Below the pieces are notes generated by a model that was not told the DNA's origin, did no database searches, and was given only the letters and a program-made list of their open reading frames with translations. The position numbers and the translations under genes are program-made. Below, piece by piece: positions 45,573-55,236 of a stretch of 64,000 bases of DNA. The first letter of the stretch is position 1; each line of letters begins with the position of its first letter. Source of the stretch: Rhizobium bangladeshense (GTDB lineage: Bacteria > Pseudomonadota > Alphaproteobacteria > Rhizobiales > Rhizobiaceae); NCBI RefSeq assembly GCF_017357245.1, contig NZ_CP071612.1, positions 2,111,001-2,175,000 on the forward strand, in the 5' to 3' direction.

Positions 45573-46982
45573 TCAGGCCGAATAATACATGTCGTACTCG
45601 ACGGGATGCGGCGTCATTTCGAAACGCATCACCTCAGCCATTTTCAGCTCGATGAACGCATCGATCTGGTCGTCGTCGAAGACGCCGCCTGCTGTCAGGA
45701 ATTTGCGGTCCTTGTCGAGGCTCTCAAGCGCTTCGCGCAACGAGCCGCAGACGGTCGGGATCTTCTTCAGTTCCTTCGGCGGCAGATCGTAGAGATCCTT
45801 GTCCATGGCCTTGCCGGGATGGATCTTGTTCTTGATGCCGTCGAGGCCGGCCATCAGCATGGCCGCAAAAGCGAGGTAGGGGTTGGCGGTCGGATCCGGG
45901 AAGCGGACTTCGACGCGCTTGGCCTTCGGGTTGGAGCCGAACGGAATGCGGCAGGAAGCCGAACGGTTGCGCGCCGAATAGGCGAGCAGGACAGGCGCTT
46001 CATAACCCGGCACGAGACGCTTGTAGGAGTTCGTCGACGGATTGGTGAAGGCGTTGATCGCCTTGGCGTGCTTTATGATGCCGCCGATATAGAACAGGCA
46101 GGTCTCGGAGAGGCCGGCATATTCGTCGCCGGCGAAAGTCGGCTTGCCGCCCTTCCAGATCGACTGGTGCACGTGCATGCCCGAGCCATTGTCACCGAAG
46201 ATCGGCTTAGGCATGAAGGTCGCGGTCTTGCCGTAAGCGTTCGCCACCTGGTGCACGACATATTTGTAGATCTGCATCTTGTCGGCGTTGCGCACCAGCG
46301 TATCGAACTTGATGCCGAGTTCGTGCTGGGCTGCGGCGACTTCATGGTGATGCTTTTCGACGACGACGCCCATCTCGGCGAGCACCGTCAGCATTTCCGA
46401 ACGCATGTCCTGAGCGCTGTCGACCGGCGGAACCGGGAAATAGCCGCCCTTCACGCGCGGGCGGTGACCGAGGTTGCCGGTTTCGTAATCGGTGTCGTCG
46501 TTCGACGGCAGTTCGGTCGAATCGAGCTTGAAGCCGGTGTTGTAGGGATCGGCCTTGTACTTGACGTCGTCGAAGACGAAGAATTCTGCTTCCGGGCCGA
46601 CGAAAACCGTGTCGCCGATGCCGGATGCCTTGAGATAGGCTTCGGCCTTTTTGGCGGTGCCGCGCGGATCGCGGTTATAGGCCTCGCCGGAGACCGGATC
46701 GAGGATGTCGCAGACGATAACCATGGTCGACTGAGCGAAGAACGGATCCATGTGCACCGTTTCGGTGTCGGGCATCAGCACCATGTCGGACTCGTTGATG
46801 GCCTTCCAACCGCCGATCGAAGAGCCGTCGAACATCACGCCGTCAGCGAACATGTCCTCGTCGACGCTGGCAACGTCCATCGTGACGTGCTGCAGCTTGC
46901 CCTTCGGGTCGGTGAAGCGCAGATCGACGAACTTGACGTCGTTTTCCTGGATCTGCTTCAGAATTTCGCTTGCGGTCGCCAT
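45573..46982 (-). CDS. glnA: Glutamine synthetase type I
   Basis: 469 residues from ATG 46982 (GGAGGAA upstream), exactly the length of rhizobial GSI. Catalytic and metal motifs: [32 protein letters not shown], and [14 protein letters not shown]. The adenylylation site is Tyr398 in [13 protein letters not shown], so GlnE/GlnB control applies. Makes glutamine from glutamate and ammonia. 78 bases downstream of glnB; rhizobia transcribe glnBA together and also glnA alone. Confidence 0.97.
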   Translation of the reverse strand: MATASEILKQIQENDVKFVDLRFTDPKGKLQHVTMDVASVDEDMFADGVMFDGSSIGGWKAINESDMVLMPDTETVHMDPFFAQSTMVIVCDILDPVSGEAYNRDPRGTAKKAEAYLKASGIGDTVFVGPEAEFFVFDDVKYKADPYNTGFKLDSTELPSNDDTDYETGNLGHRPRVKGGYFPVPPVDSAQDMRSEMLTVLAEMGVVVEKHHHEVAAAQHELGIKFDTLVRNADKMQIYKYVVHQVANAYGKTATFMPKPIFGDNGSGMHVHQSIWKGGKPTFAGDEYAGLSETCLFYIGGIIKHAKAINAFTNPSTNSYKRLVPGYEAPVLLAYSARNRSASCRIPFGSNPKAKRVEVRFPDPTANPYLAFAAMLMAGLDGIKNKIHPGKAMDKDLYDLPPKELKKIPTVCGSLREALESLDKDRKFLTAGGVFDDDQIDAFIELKMAEVMRFEMTPHPVEYDMYYSA

Positions 46983-47060
46983 TAAATACCTTCCTCCAAT
47001 TTGTGATAACAATAGGTTGGCGCGGTGACGGTATCGGACTTTGCGCGCCCGGCAAAGTGG

Positions 47061-47654
<594 letters not shown>

Positions 47655-47743
47655 TTAAAAGGTAGGCATATGCACAATTTTCGATCGTTCGCGCGCCGCT
47701 CTGGACGGTTGTTTTTTGTGCGTTTTTTGAATTGAATAGGCTG

Positions 47744-49216
47744 ATGAGCAATTATCTCTCCGACCTCCTGGTGAAGCCTGCCGAAATGAGCGCCATCGAC
47801 GCTGCAGCGGCTGCGTCCGGAATCGATTCCTTCAGCCTCATGGAAAGAGCAGGGGCTGCAGCCGCGGCCGCCGCGCTCAGGCTTTATCCGGGTGCGCTGC
47901 GTTTCGTCGCTCTCTGCGGTCCCGGCAACAATGGGGGCGACGCCTATGTCGCGGCAAGGCATCTGCGGGAGAGCGGAGCGACCGTGGCGCTTTTTCATCT
48001 CGGCGATCCGGCAAAGCTGAAAGGCGATGCCGCCCGCGCCCGGGCCGGCTGCCTGTTGGAGGGACAAAAGATCGGCCTCTACCGGCCGCAAGACGGCGAC
48101 GTCGTCATCGACGGTCTGTTCGGAGCAGGGCTCGGCCGCGCGGTGCCGGCCGATGTGGCTGACTTGATCGGGCGCGTCGCCGAGGCCGGTATCGCAGTGC
48201 TCGCAATTGATCTGCCCTCCGGCGTCGATGGCCGCACCGGCAAGGTGCTAGGTTCTGCCTTCCGGGCCCGCAACACCGTCACCTTCATGACCCGCAAGCC
48301 CGGCCATCTCCTGATGCCGGGCAGGGAGCTTTGCGGCGAGTTGGAGGTCTTCGACATCGGCATTCCCGCTCGCATCATCCGGGCCGGGGCGGGCGGTGCC
48401 ATCGCCGAGAACACACCTGACGCCTGGAAGGGCGTGCTGCCGGCCGAGCAGCTGGAAACCCACAAATACAAGCGCGGTCATCTGGTCGTTTTTTCAGGCG
48501 AGGCCGACAAGACGGGGGCTGCGCGCATGTCGGCGGTCTCCGGCCTGAAGGCCGGCGCGGGCCTGGTGACGATCGCCGCCCCTGAAGCGGCTATGGCCGC
48601 CAATGCTGCGCATCTCACAGCCGTCATGCTGCGTGCAGTCGAGGACGAGGCGGACCTGGCAGAGTGGCTCTCCGACAAGCGGTTGCAGACCTTCGTCCTC
48701 GGCCCAGGTTTCGGCATCGGCGCGAGAGCCCGCGGCTTCGTCACCGCGCTTGCAGATCGCCGGCTTGTGCTCGACGCCGACGGCATCTCTTCCTTCAAGG
48801 ACGATCCGCAGCAGCTTTTCGGCCTTTTCCGCGGCGAGCCGCGTCTGGTGCTGACGCCACACGAGGGCGAATTCTCGCGGCTCTTTCCCGATATCGGCAG
48901 CGACGAGGCGCTGGGAAAGGTGGACAAGGCCGTAGCGGCCGCCCGCCGCGCCAATGCTGCGATCGTCTACAAGGGCGCCGATACCGTCATCGCCTCGCCG
49001 GACGGGCGCGCGCTCATCAATACCAATGCGCCTGCCTGGCTTGCCACCGCCGGGTCGGGTGACGTGCTCGCAGGCATTATCGGCGGCTTGCTCGCTCAGG
49101 GCCTGCCGGCCTTCGAGGCCGCGGCCGCGGGCGTCTGGCTGCACGGAGCGGCAGGTCAACGCGCCGGCAAGGGGCTGACGGCGGAAGATCTCCCGGCGGC
49201 GGTATTGCCTCTTTAA
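47744..49216 (+). CDS. nnrDE: Bifunctional NAD(P)H-hydrate epimerase / dehydratase
   Basis: 490 residues from ATG 47744; a TTG at 47732 is in frame. The YjeF N-domain epimerase (1-215) has GPGNNGGDAYVAARHL and the C-domain ADP-dependent dehydratase (about 225-490) has GLKAGAGLVTIAAP and NAPAWLATAGSGDVLAGIIGG (in parts). Repairs the hydrated, dead forms of NADH and NADPH. Divergent from glnB. Confidence 0.94.
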   Translation: MSNYLSDLLVKPAEMSAIDAAAAASGIDSFSLMERAGAAAAAAALRLYPGALRFVALCGPGNNGGDAYVAARHLRESGATVALFHLGDPAKLKGDAARARAGCLLEGQKIGLYRPQDGDVVIDGLFGAGLGRAVPADVADLIGRVAEAGIAVLAIDLPSGVDGRTGKVLGSAFRARNTVTFMTRKPGHLLMPGRELCGELEVFDIGIPARIIRAGAGGAIAENTPDAWKGVLPAEQLETHKYKRGHLVVFSGEADKTGAARMSAVSGLKAGAGLVTIAAPEAAMAANAAHLTAVMLRAVEDEADLAEWLSDKRLQTFVLGPGFGIGARARGFVTALADRRLVLDADGISSFKDDPQQLFGLFRGEPRLVLTPHEGEFSRLFPDIGSDEALGKVDKAVAAARRANAAIVYKGADTVIASPDGRALINTNAPAWLATAGSGDVLAGIIGGLLAQGLPAFEAAAAGVWLHGAAGQRAGKGLTAEDLPAAVLPL

Positions 49217-49222
49217 CCGGGC

Positions 49223-50029
49223 TTATTGATCGAGCAATTTCTGTAGGGCGATCGCGCCGTGCGGCGCGTTGACCTTGCCCTCATGGATCATGAAGGCGTA
49301 AACGTCGCGCGGCTCGGCTTTTACCTGACGATCCCCGTCAATCAGCGGCAGATCCTCTGGGACCTTGCCCTCGGCCCAGGTCTCGAGCCGCTTTGCCCAA
49401 GCCTTCAGCTCCTTATCGGGGTAGCAGGTCGGTAGATCATCTGATCCCTTCTGCAGCCTGGCATAGACGAAATCGGCCGTGACATCGGCGATCATCGGAT
49501 ATTCGAAATGTTCGGCACAGACCGGCGCGACTCCATACTTCGCAAGCAGGGCGACGAATTCCGGCACCTTGAAAGAGTCATGCCTCACCTCGACCACATG
49601 GCGGAGCTTCAGTCCGTCCTGCTTTTGCGGCAGCAGCTTCAGGAAAGCCTCGAAATCTTCCGGATCGAACTTCTTGGTCGGCGCGAACTGCCAGAGCAGC
49701 GGTCCGAGATGGTCGCCGAGTTCGCTGATGCCCGATGAGAGGAAGCGCTCCATGGATTCGCCGGCTTCCGCAAGCACTCGCCGATTGGTGACGAAACGGG
49801 TCGCCTTCAGCGAAAAGATAAAACCATCGGGCACATCGGCCGCCCATTTGGCAAAGACGGCGGGCTTTTGCGTGCTGTAATAGGTGCCGTTAACCTCGAT
49901 GACCTTCAATTGGCGGCTGGCATAATGAAGCTCTTCCTTCTGTTTGAGCTCGGCCGGAAAGAAATGCCCGCGCCAGGGCTCGAAGGTCCAGCCGCCGATG
50001 CCGGTGCGGATAGTGCCGGATTTCGTCAT
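49223..50029 (-). CDS. DUF72-family protein
   Basis: 268 residues from ATG 50029 behind GGGAGGAC. TIM-barrel-like DUF72: IRTGIGGWTFEPWRGHFFP, EVNGTYYSTQKPAVFAKWA, FSLKATRFVTN. The biochemical function of the family is unclear. Third gene of the uvrA-acetyltransferase-DUF72 run on the minus strand. Confidence 0.9.
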   Translation of the reverse strand: MTKSGTIRTGIGGWTFEPWRGHFFPAELKQKEELHYASRQLKVIEVNGTYYSTQKPAVFAKWAADVPDGFIFSLKATRFVTNRRVLAEAGESMERFLSSGISELGDHLGPLLWQFAPTKKFDPEDFEAFLKLLPQKQDGLKLRHVVEVRHDSFKVPEFVALLAKYGVAPVCAEHFEYPMIADVTADFVYARLQKGSDDLPTCYPDKELKAWAKRLETWAEGKVPEDLPLIDGDRQVKAEPRDVYAFMIHEGKVNAPHGAIALQKLLDQ

Positions 50030-50052
50030 GTCGTCCTCCCTTTGGCAGCCGC

Positions 50053-50514
50053 TCAGGCCGCAACGATCTCTTTCGTCATGTCGACGAGAACCCATCCTGG
50101 CCGATAAGGGTTCGGCCGGCGACCCGTTTCCTGAAAGCCGAAGGCGCTGTAGAGCGCGATGTTCCGTTCCATAAGCGCGTTCGTATAAAGTCGGATCTCC
50201 GGCTGTGCCCACTCCAGTGCCTTGCCCTCCAGCCAGTTGAGCATCGCCAATCCATGCCCGGCCCCCTGAAAGGCCGGCGAGACGGCGATGCTGAACGACA
50301 TGAGGTGATCGCGATGTCGCTCGACGACGACAAGGCCTGCCGCTTCGCCGCCGGCCTCCCGCAACCACACCTCGCCGCGTTGGATTCGCGGCCCGTAGTC
50401 CTCCGTCACAGGGATCGGCGGAGCGCCGAAAAGTTCGGTATAGGGCCGATAGGCGGCTGCCGTCAGCGCCGCGATCGTTTCAAGATCGCCGGGCGACGCC
50501 AGCCTCATCGTCAT
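50053..50514 (-). CDS. GNAT-family N-acetyltransferase
   Basis: 153 residues. Acetyl-CoA motif [20 protein letters not shown] (about 78-97) and C-terminal [16 protein letters not shown]. Its ATG overlaps the uvrA stop, so coupling is likely. Substrate unknown. Confidence 0.88.
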   Translation of the reverse strand: MTMRLASPGDLETIAALTAAAYRPYTELFGAPPIPVTEDYGPRIQRGEVWLREAGGEAAGLVVVERHRDHLMSFSIAVSPAFQGAGHGLAMLNWLEGKALEWAQPEIRLYTNALMERNIALYSAFGFQETGRRPNPYRPGWVLVDMTKEIVAA

Positions 50515-53432
50515 TCCGCCGCAACCGCCTTCTTGGCCGGCCGACGCTCCAGCAATTCCCTCAGGAACTGGCCGGTATAGGAACGCTTTTCCCTGACGAT
50601 CGCCTCAGGCGTGCCGACGGCCACGATTTCGCCGCCGCCATCACCGCCCTCGGGGCCGAAATCGAGCACCCAGTCGGCCGTCTTGATGACTTCGAGATTG
50701 TGCTCGATCACCACCACGGAATTACCCTGATTGACCAGTTCATGCAGCATTTCGAGCAGCTTGGCGACGTCGTGGAAATGCAGGCCGGTCGTTGGTTCGT
50801 CGAGAATATAGAGCGTGCGTCCGGTCGAGCGCTTCGACAGCTCCTTGGCAAGTTTGACGCGTTGCGCTTCGCCGCCCGAAAGCGTATTGGCCTGCTGGCC
50901 GACCTTGATGTAGCCGAGGCCGACATCCTTCAGCGATTGCAGCTTGTCGCGCACGGCGGGTACCGCCGCAAAGAAGTCGACGCCTTCCTCCACCGTCATG
51001 TCGAGCACGTCGGCGATCGATTTCTGCTTGAAGGTGACGTCGAGCGTCTCCCTGTTATAGCGCTTGCCGTGGCAGACGTCGCATGTGACGTAGACATCGG
51101 GCAGGAAGTGCATCTCGATCTTGATGACGCCGTCGCCCTGGCACGCCTCGCAGCGACCGCCCTTGACATTGAAGGAGAAGCGGCCCGGCTGGTAACCGCG
51201 CGCCTTGGCTTCCGGCAGGCCGGCGAACCAGTCGCGGATGGGTGTGAAGGCGCCGGTATAGGTCGCCGGATTCGAGCGCGGTGTGCGGCCGATCGGCGAT
51301 TGGTCGATATCGATCACTTTGTCGATATGCTCGAAACCGTCGATACGGTCGTGATCAGCCGGAATTTCGCGCGCGCCCATGACGCGGCGCGCCGCCGATT
51401 TATAGAGCGTCTCGATCAAGAAGGTGGACTTGCCGCCGCCGGAAACGCCGGTCACCGCCGTGAAGACGCCAAGCGGGATCGATGCCGTGACGTTCTTCAG
51501 ATTGTTGCCGCGTGCGCCGATCACCTTGATCTCGCGCCCCTTCTTCGGCTTGCGGCGCTGCTCGGGAACGGGAACGCCGAGTTCGCCTGAGAGATATTTG
51601 CCGGTCAGCGACTTCGGATTGTCCATGATATCCTGCGGCGTGCCATGGGCGATGACTTGGCCGCCATGGATGCCGGCGGCCGGACCAATGTCGACCACGT
51701 CGTCGGCCGTCAGGATCGCATCCTCGTCATGTTCGACGACGATGACGGTGTTGCCGATATCGCGCAGGTGCTTCAGCGTGTCGAGCAGTCGGGCATTGTC
51801 GCGCTGATGCAGGCCGATCGACGGCTCGTCGAGCACGTAGAGCACGCCCGTTAGTCCCGAACCGATCTGCGAAGCGAGCCGGATGCGCTGGCTCTCGCCA
51901 CCCGACAGCGTGCCGGAATTGCGCGACAGGCTCAGATATTCCAGGCCGACATCGTTGAGGAAGCGCAGCCGATCGCGAATTTCCTTCAGGATGCGGACGG
52001 CGATCTCGTTCTGCTTGGCGTTGAACGTCGCCGGCAGCACCTCGAACCAGTCGCGCGCGACGCGGATCGACATACCCGTCACTTCACCGATATGCAGCTT
52101 GTTGATCTTCACCGCCAGAGCCTCCGGCTTCAGGCGGAAGCCGTTGCAGGCCGGGCAGGGGGCGGCCGACATGAAGCGCTCGATATCCTCGCGCGCCCAG
52201 GCAGAATCGGTTTCCTTCCAGCGGCGCTCGAGGTTGGTGATGATGCCCTCGAAATTCTTGTGCGTCGTATAGGAGCGGGCGCCGTCGGCGTAGTGGAACT
52301 CGATCTTGTCGTCGGTGCCGTTGAGGATGACATCCTTGGCCTGGTCGGACAGGTCGTTCCAGCGGGTGCCGAGCTTGAAGCCGTAATGTTTGCCAAGCGC
52401 TTCCAGCGTCTGGTTGTAATAGGGTGAGGTCGACTTGGCCCAGGGCGCGATCGCACCGTCGCGTAGCGTCCGCTCCGGTTCGGGCACGATCAGGTCGGGG
52501 TCGATCTTCTGCTGGGCGCCGAGACCGTCGCAGGTGGGGCAGGCGCCGAAGGGATTGTTGAAGGAGAAGAGCCTGGGTTCGATTTCCGGGATCGTGAAGC
52601 CCGAGACTGGGCAGGCGAATTTTTCCGAAAACAGCACGCGCTCATGCGTCTCGTTCAGCGACTTGTTGGCCGAACCGCCGGCCGAGGTCTCTTCTGGCGG
52701 CAGCGGCTTGTCGGCGAATTCGGCGATCGCCAGGCCATCGGCGAGCTTCAGGCAGGTTTCCAGGCTGTCGGCCAGTCGTGCCGACACATCCGGGCGCACG
52801 ACGATGCGGTCGACCACCACGTCGATGTCATGCTTGTATTTCTTGTCGAGAACAGGCGCCTCGGCGATCTCGTAGAACTGGCCGTCGACCTTGACGCGCT
52901 GGAAGCCCTTCTTCATCAGCTCCGCCAGTTCCTTCTTGTATTCGCCCTTGCGCCCGCGCACGAGCGGCGCAAGAATATAAAGACGGGTGCCTTCGCCGAA
53001 AGCGAGGATGCGATCGACCATCTGGCTGACGGTCTGGCTCTCGATCGGCAGGCCTGTCGCCGGAGAATAGGGAACGCCGACGCGGGCAAAGAGCAGGCGC
53101 ATATAGTCGTAGATCTCGGTGACGGTGCCGACCGTCGAGCGCGGGTTGCGCGAGGTTGTCTTCTGCTCGATCGAAATGGCAGGCGACAGCCCGTCGATCT
53201 GGTCGACGTCGGGCTTCTGCATCATTTCGAGGAATTGCCGGGCATAGGCCGACAGGCTCTCGACATAGCGCCGCTGGCCCTCGGCATAGATGGTGTCGAA
53301 GGCAAGCGAAGATTTGCCGGAACCTGAAAGCCCGGTCATGACGATCAACTTGTTGCGCGGCAGATCGAGATCGATGCTCTTCAGATTGTGCTCGCGCGCG
53401 CCGCGGATGGAGATCGTCTTCAGTTCGCTCAT
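50511..53432 (-). CDS. uvrA: Excinuclease ABC subunit A
   Basis: 973 residues, full length. Two ABC modules: Walker [10 protein letters not shown] near the start and GVSGGGKST in the second half, each with its signature ([16 protein letters not shown]). Zinc modules CPACNGFRL and CEACQGDG with CDVCHGKRY. The damage sensor of nucleotide excision repair. A LexA box 125 bases upstream puts it in the SOS regulon. It starts a likely operon with the acetyltransferase and DUF72 genes. Confidence 0.98.
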   Translation of the reverse strand: MSELKTISIRGAREHNLKSIDLDLPRNKLIVMTGLSGSGKSSLAFDTIYAEGQRRYVESLSAYARQFLEMMQKPDVDQIDGLSPAISIEQKTTSRNPRSTVGTVTEIYDYMRLLFARVGVPYSPATGLPIESQTVSQMVDRILAFGEGTRLYILAPLVRGRKGEYKKELAELMKKGFQRVKVDGQFYEIAEAPVLDKKYKHDIDVVVDRIVVRPDVSARLADSLETCLKLADGLAIAEFADKPLPPEETSAGGSANKSLNETHERVLFSEKFACPVSGFTIPEIEPRLFSFNNPFGACPTCDGLGAQQKIDPDLIVPEPERTLRDGAIAPWAKSTSPYYNQTLEALGKHYGFKLGTRWNDLSDQAKDVILNGTDDKIEFHYADGARSYTTHKNFEGIITNLERRWKETDSAWAREDIERFMSAAPCPACNGFRLKPEALAVKINKLHIGEVTGMSIRVARDWFEVLPATFNAKQNEIAVRILKEIRDRLRFLNDVGLEYLSLSRNSGTLSGGESQRIRLASQIGSGLTGVLYVLDEPSIGLHQRDNARLLDTLKHLRDIGNTVIVVEHDEDAILTADDVVDIGPAAGIHGGQVIAHGTPQDIMDNPKSLTGKYLSGELGVPVPEQRRKPKKGREIKVIGARGNNLKNVTASIPLGVFTAVTGVSGGGKSTFLIETLYKSAARRVMGAREIPADHDRIDGFEHIDKVIDIDQSPIGRTPRSNPATYTGAFTPIRDWFAGLPEAKARGYQPGRFSFNVKGGRCEACQGDGVIKIEMHFLPDVYVTCDVCHGKRYNRETLDVTFKQKSIADVLDMTVEEGVDFFAAVPAVRDKLQSLKDVGLGYIKVGQQANTLSGGEAQRVKLAKELSKRSTGRTLYILDEPTTGLHFHDVAKLLEMLHELVNQGNSVVVIEHNLEVIKTADWVLDFGPEGGDGGGEIVAVGTPEAIVREKRSYTGQFLRELLERRPAKKAVAAE

Positions 53433-53556
53433 CGTCTCTGCTTTGGTTTTCTGGATAACAGCCCTTATTTAGTGATGCCGACGGGCGAGTCGAGGCTGAA
53501 TATCCTGGGTGGCTCAAGGTTTTCGATTCTGTTGACAGGATCATACGGATAAACTA

Positions 53557-53571
53557 GAACAAATAAAGAAC
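53557..53571. promoter_or_regulatory. LexA (SOS) box
   Basis: GAAC-N7-GAAC, or GTTC-N7-GTTC on the uvrA strand, the exact direct-repeat LexA site of rhizobia and other Alphaproteobacteria. It lies in the uvrA-ssb divergent region and could control one or both. Confidence 0.88.
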
Positions 53572-53716
53572 AAAATTCCTGATGGATGCATGCGGCTTTC
53601 TGATGGATAAACATGTGGATTAAATGCCGCCCATGCGCATCGGCGGTCCGTGATGGTTTAAGGTGCGCCGATCGATTGAAACGCCGCCGGGCAGGGCGGC
53701 AGGCAGGGTGAGAAGC

Positions 53717-54229
53717 ATGGCTGGTAGCGTGAACAAGGTAATTCTGGTTGGAAACGTGGGTGCAGACCCCGAAATCCGCCGCACTCAGGATGGCCGGCCG
53801 ATCGCCAATCTCCGCATCGCGACTTCGGAGACCTGGCGTGACCGCAATTCCGGCGAACGCCGCGAAAAGACCGAGTGGCACACCGTCGTCGTCTTCAACG
53901 AAGGCCTCTGCAAGGTTGTCGAGCAATATGTGAAGAAGGGCGCCAAGCTCTATATCGAAGGTCAGCTGCAGACCCGTAAATGGCAGGACCAGCAGGGCCA
54001 GGACCGCTACTCGACGGAAGTGGTGCTGCAGGGCTTCAATTCGACGCTGACGATGCTCGACGGCCGCGGCGATGGCGGCGGCGCGAGCTCCGGCTTCGGC
54101 GGCGGCCGCGGCAGCAGCAATAACGATTACGGCGACGACTACGGCGCCCCGTCACTGTCCTCAGCGCCGAGCCGCGGCGGTGGCGGCGGCAACTTCTCGC
54201 GCGATCTCGACGACGATATTCCGTTTTGA
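53717..54229 (+). CDS. ssb: Single-stranded DNA-binding protein
   Basis: 170 residues from ATG 53717. OB fold 1-110 ([20 protein letters not shown]), a Gly/Ser-rich disordered linker, and the acidic tip DLDDDIPF that recruits repair and replication partners. A GCCGCC / GGCGGC hairpin lies in the leader. Divergent from uvrA, as in many proteobacteria, sharing the LexA box. Confidence 0.97.
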   Translation: MAGSVNKVILVGNVGADPEIRRTQDGRPIANLRIATSETWRDRNSGERREKTEWHTVVVFNEGLCKVVEQYVKKGAKLYIEGQLQTRKWQDQQGQDRYSTEVVLQGFNSTLTMLDGRGDGGGASSGFGGGRGSSNNDYGDDYGAPSLSSAPSRGGGGGNFSRDLDDDIPF

Positions 54230-54259
54230 TCGGCCGCCTTGGCTTTATGAGAGCATCTG

Positions 54260-54294
54260 AGAGCATGATGTCCACGCGGCGTCATGCTCTTTTT
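54260..54294 (+). terminator. Rho-independent terminator of ssb
   Basis: Stem AGAGCATGA / TCATGCTCT with a 13-base loop, followed by TTTTTCTTT, 30 bases after the ssb stop. Confidence 0.88.
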
Positions 54295-54350
54295 CTTTGA
54301 TGGCAAGGCAGATGAACTAATCGGATCGCCCGGTTCATCTGCCGCCGTTT

Positions 54351-54998
54351 TCATCGAGGCGTCGCGCTGATGAGATTGAGCGCCGCTTTCGCGCCATCGA
54401 CGACGAACTGCACTGCAAGGGCTGCAAGGATGACGCCGAGCAGGCGGGTCAGGATCGCCCGGCCGGTGACGCCGAGGAAACGGTCGAGCCTCTCAGCGAT
54501 CAGCAACATCATGAAGGTCAGCAGCAGAATGGCGGCGATGACGCCGATCAGTTGGGCTTTTTCGACCGAGGTTTCCAGCGTACCGGAAAGCAGGATGGTT
54601 GCAGAGATCGCGCCGGGGCCGGCGATCAGCGGCAGGGCGAGGGGAAAGACGGCGATATTTTCGATATGGTCCCTGGTGATCGCCACCTCGGTCGTCTTTT
54701 CCTTACGGTCCTGCCGCTTCTCGAACACCATCTCGAAGGCGATCCAGAAGAGCAAGAGCCCGCCGGCTAGGCGGAAGGCGCCGATCGAGATCCCGAGCAC
54801 GCCGAGCACGCCCGCACCGAACAGGGCGAAGACGGCAAGGATGATGAAGGCGATGGTCGAGCCGCGCAGCGCCACCTGCCGGCGCTCGGCGCGGCTCATG
54901 CCGATCGTCAGCCCGAGGAAGAGCGGTGCGAGCCCCGGCGGGTCGATGGTGACGATGAGCGTCGTGAAGGCGTTGATCAACTGGTCGGCGCTTGCCAT
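54351..54998 (-). CDS. MarC-family integral membrane protein
   Basis: 215 residues with six hydrophobic segments and the MarC motifs TLIVTIDPPGLAPLFLGLT and PLALPLIAGPGAISATIL. GGAGAG precedes the ATG. Once linked to multiple antibiotic resistance, the family has no firm transport role. Convergent with ssb. Confidence 0.9.
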   Translation of the reverse strand: MASADQLINAFTTLIVTIDPPGLAPLFLGLTIGMSRAERRQVALRGSTIAFIILAVFALFGAGVLGVLGISIGAFRLAGGLLLFWIAFEMVFEKRQDRKEKTTEVAITRDHIENIAVFPLALPLIAGPGAISATILLSGTLETSVEKAQLIGVIAAILLLTFMMLLIAERLDRFLGVTGRAILTRLLGVILAALAVQFVVDGAKAALNLISATPR

Positions 54999-55142
54999 CG
55001 TCTCTCCGAAACATCATATGAATGCGTGGTTTTCACGATTGTGAAGCGCCGGTTCCGATTCGGCAAATATCCCGCGACGGCGAGCGGCGGATTTGCCCGG
55101 TCCGGCCGCGAAACCTGCACGCTTTACCCTCTTTAAGCCGCA

Positions 55143-55190
55143 AAAGCCTGTTCAAAAAGGCACTCAGAAAATGGCGCGGGAACAGGCTTT
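55143..55190. promoter_or_regulatory. Inverted repeat upstream of gyrA
   Basis: AAAGCCTGTTC and GAACAGGCTTT are perfect reverse complements, 26 bases apart, ending 47 bases before gyrA. This is either a paired protein-binding site or a leader hairpin. No known protein is assigned. Confidence 0.5.
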
Positions 55191-55236
55191 CCGCTATAAA
55201 TTCTTCAAGTGATTCTAGAAGAGATCGTGATCTGTT

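Noticed and set aside
45267..46985. Plus-strand frame (572 codons) opposite glnA and hspQ
   Set aside because: Both minus-strand genes are well identified; the frame is rich in His and Arg as antisense frames are.
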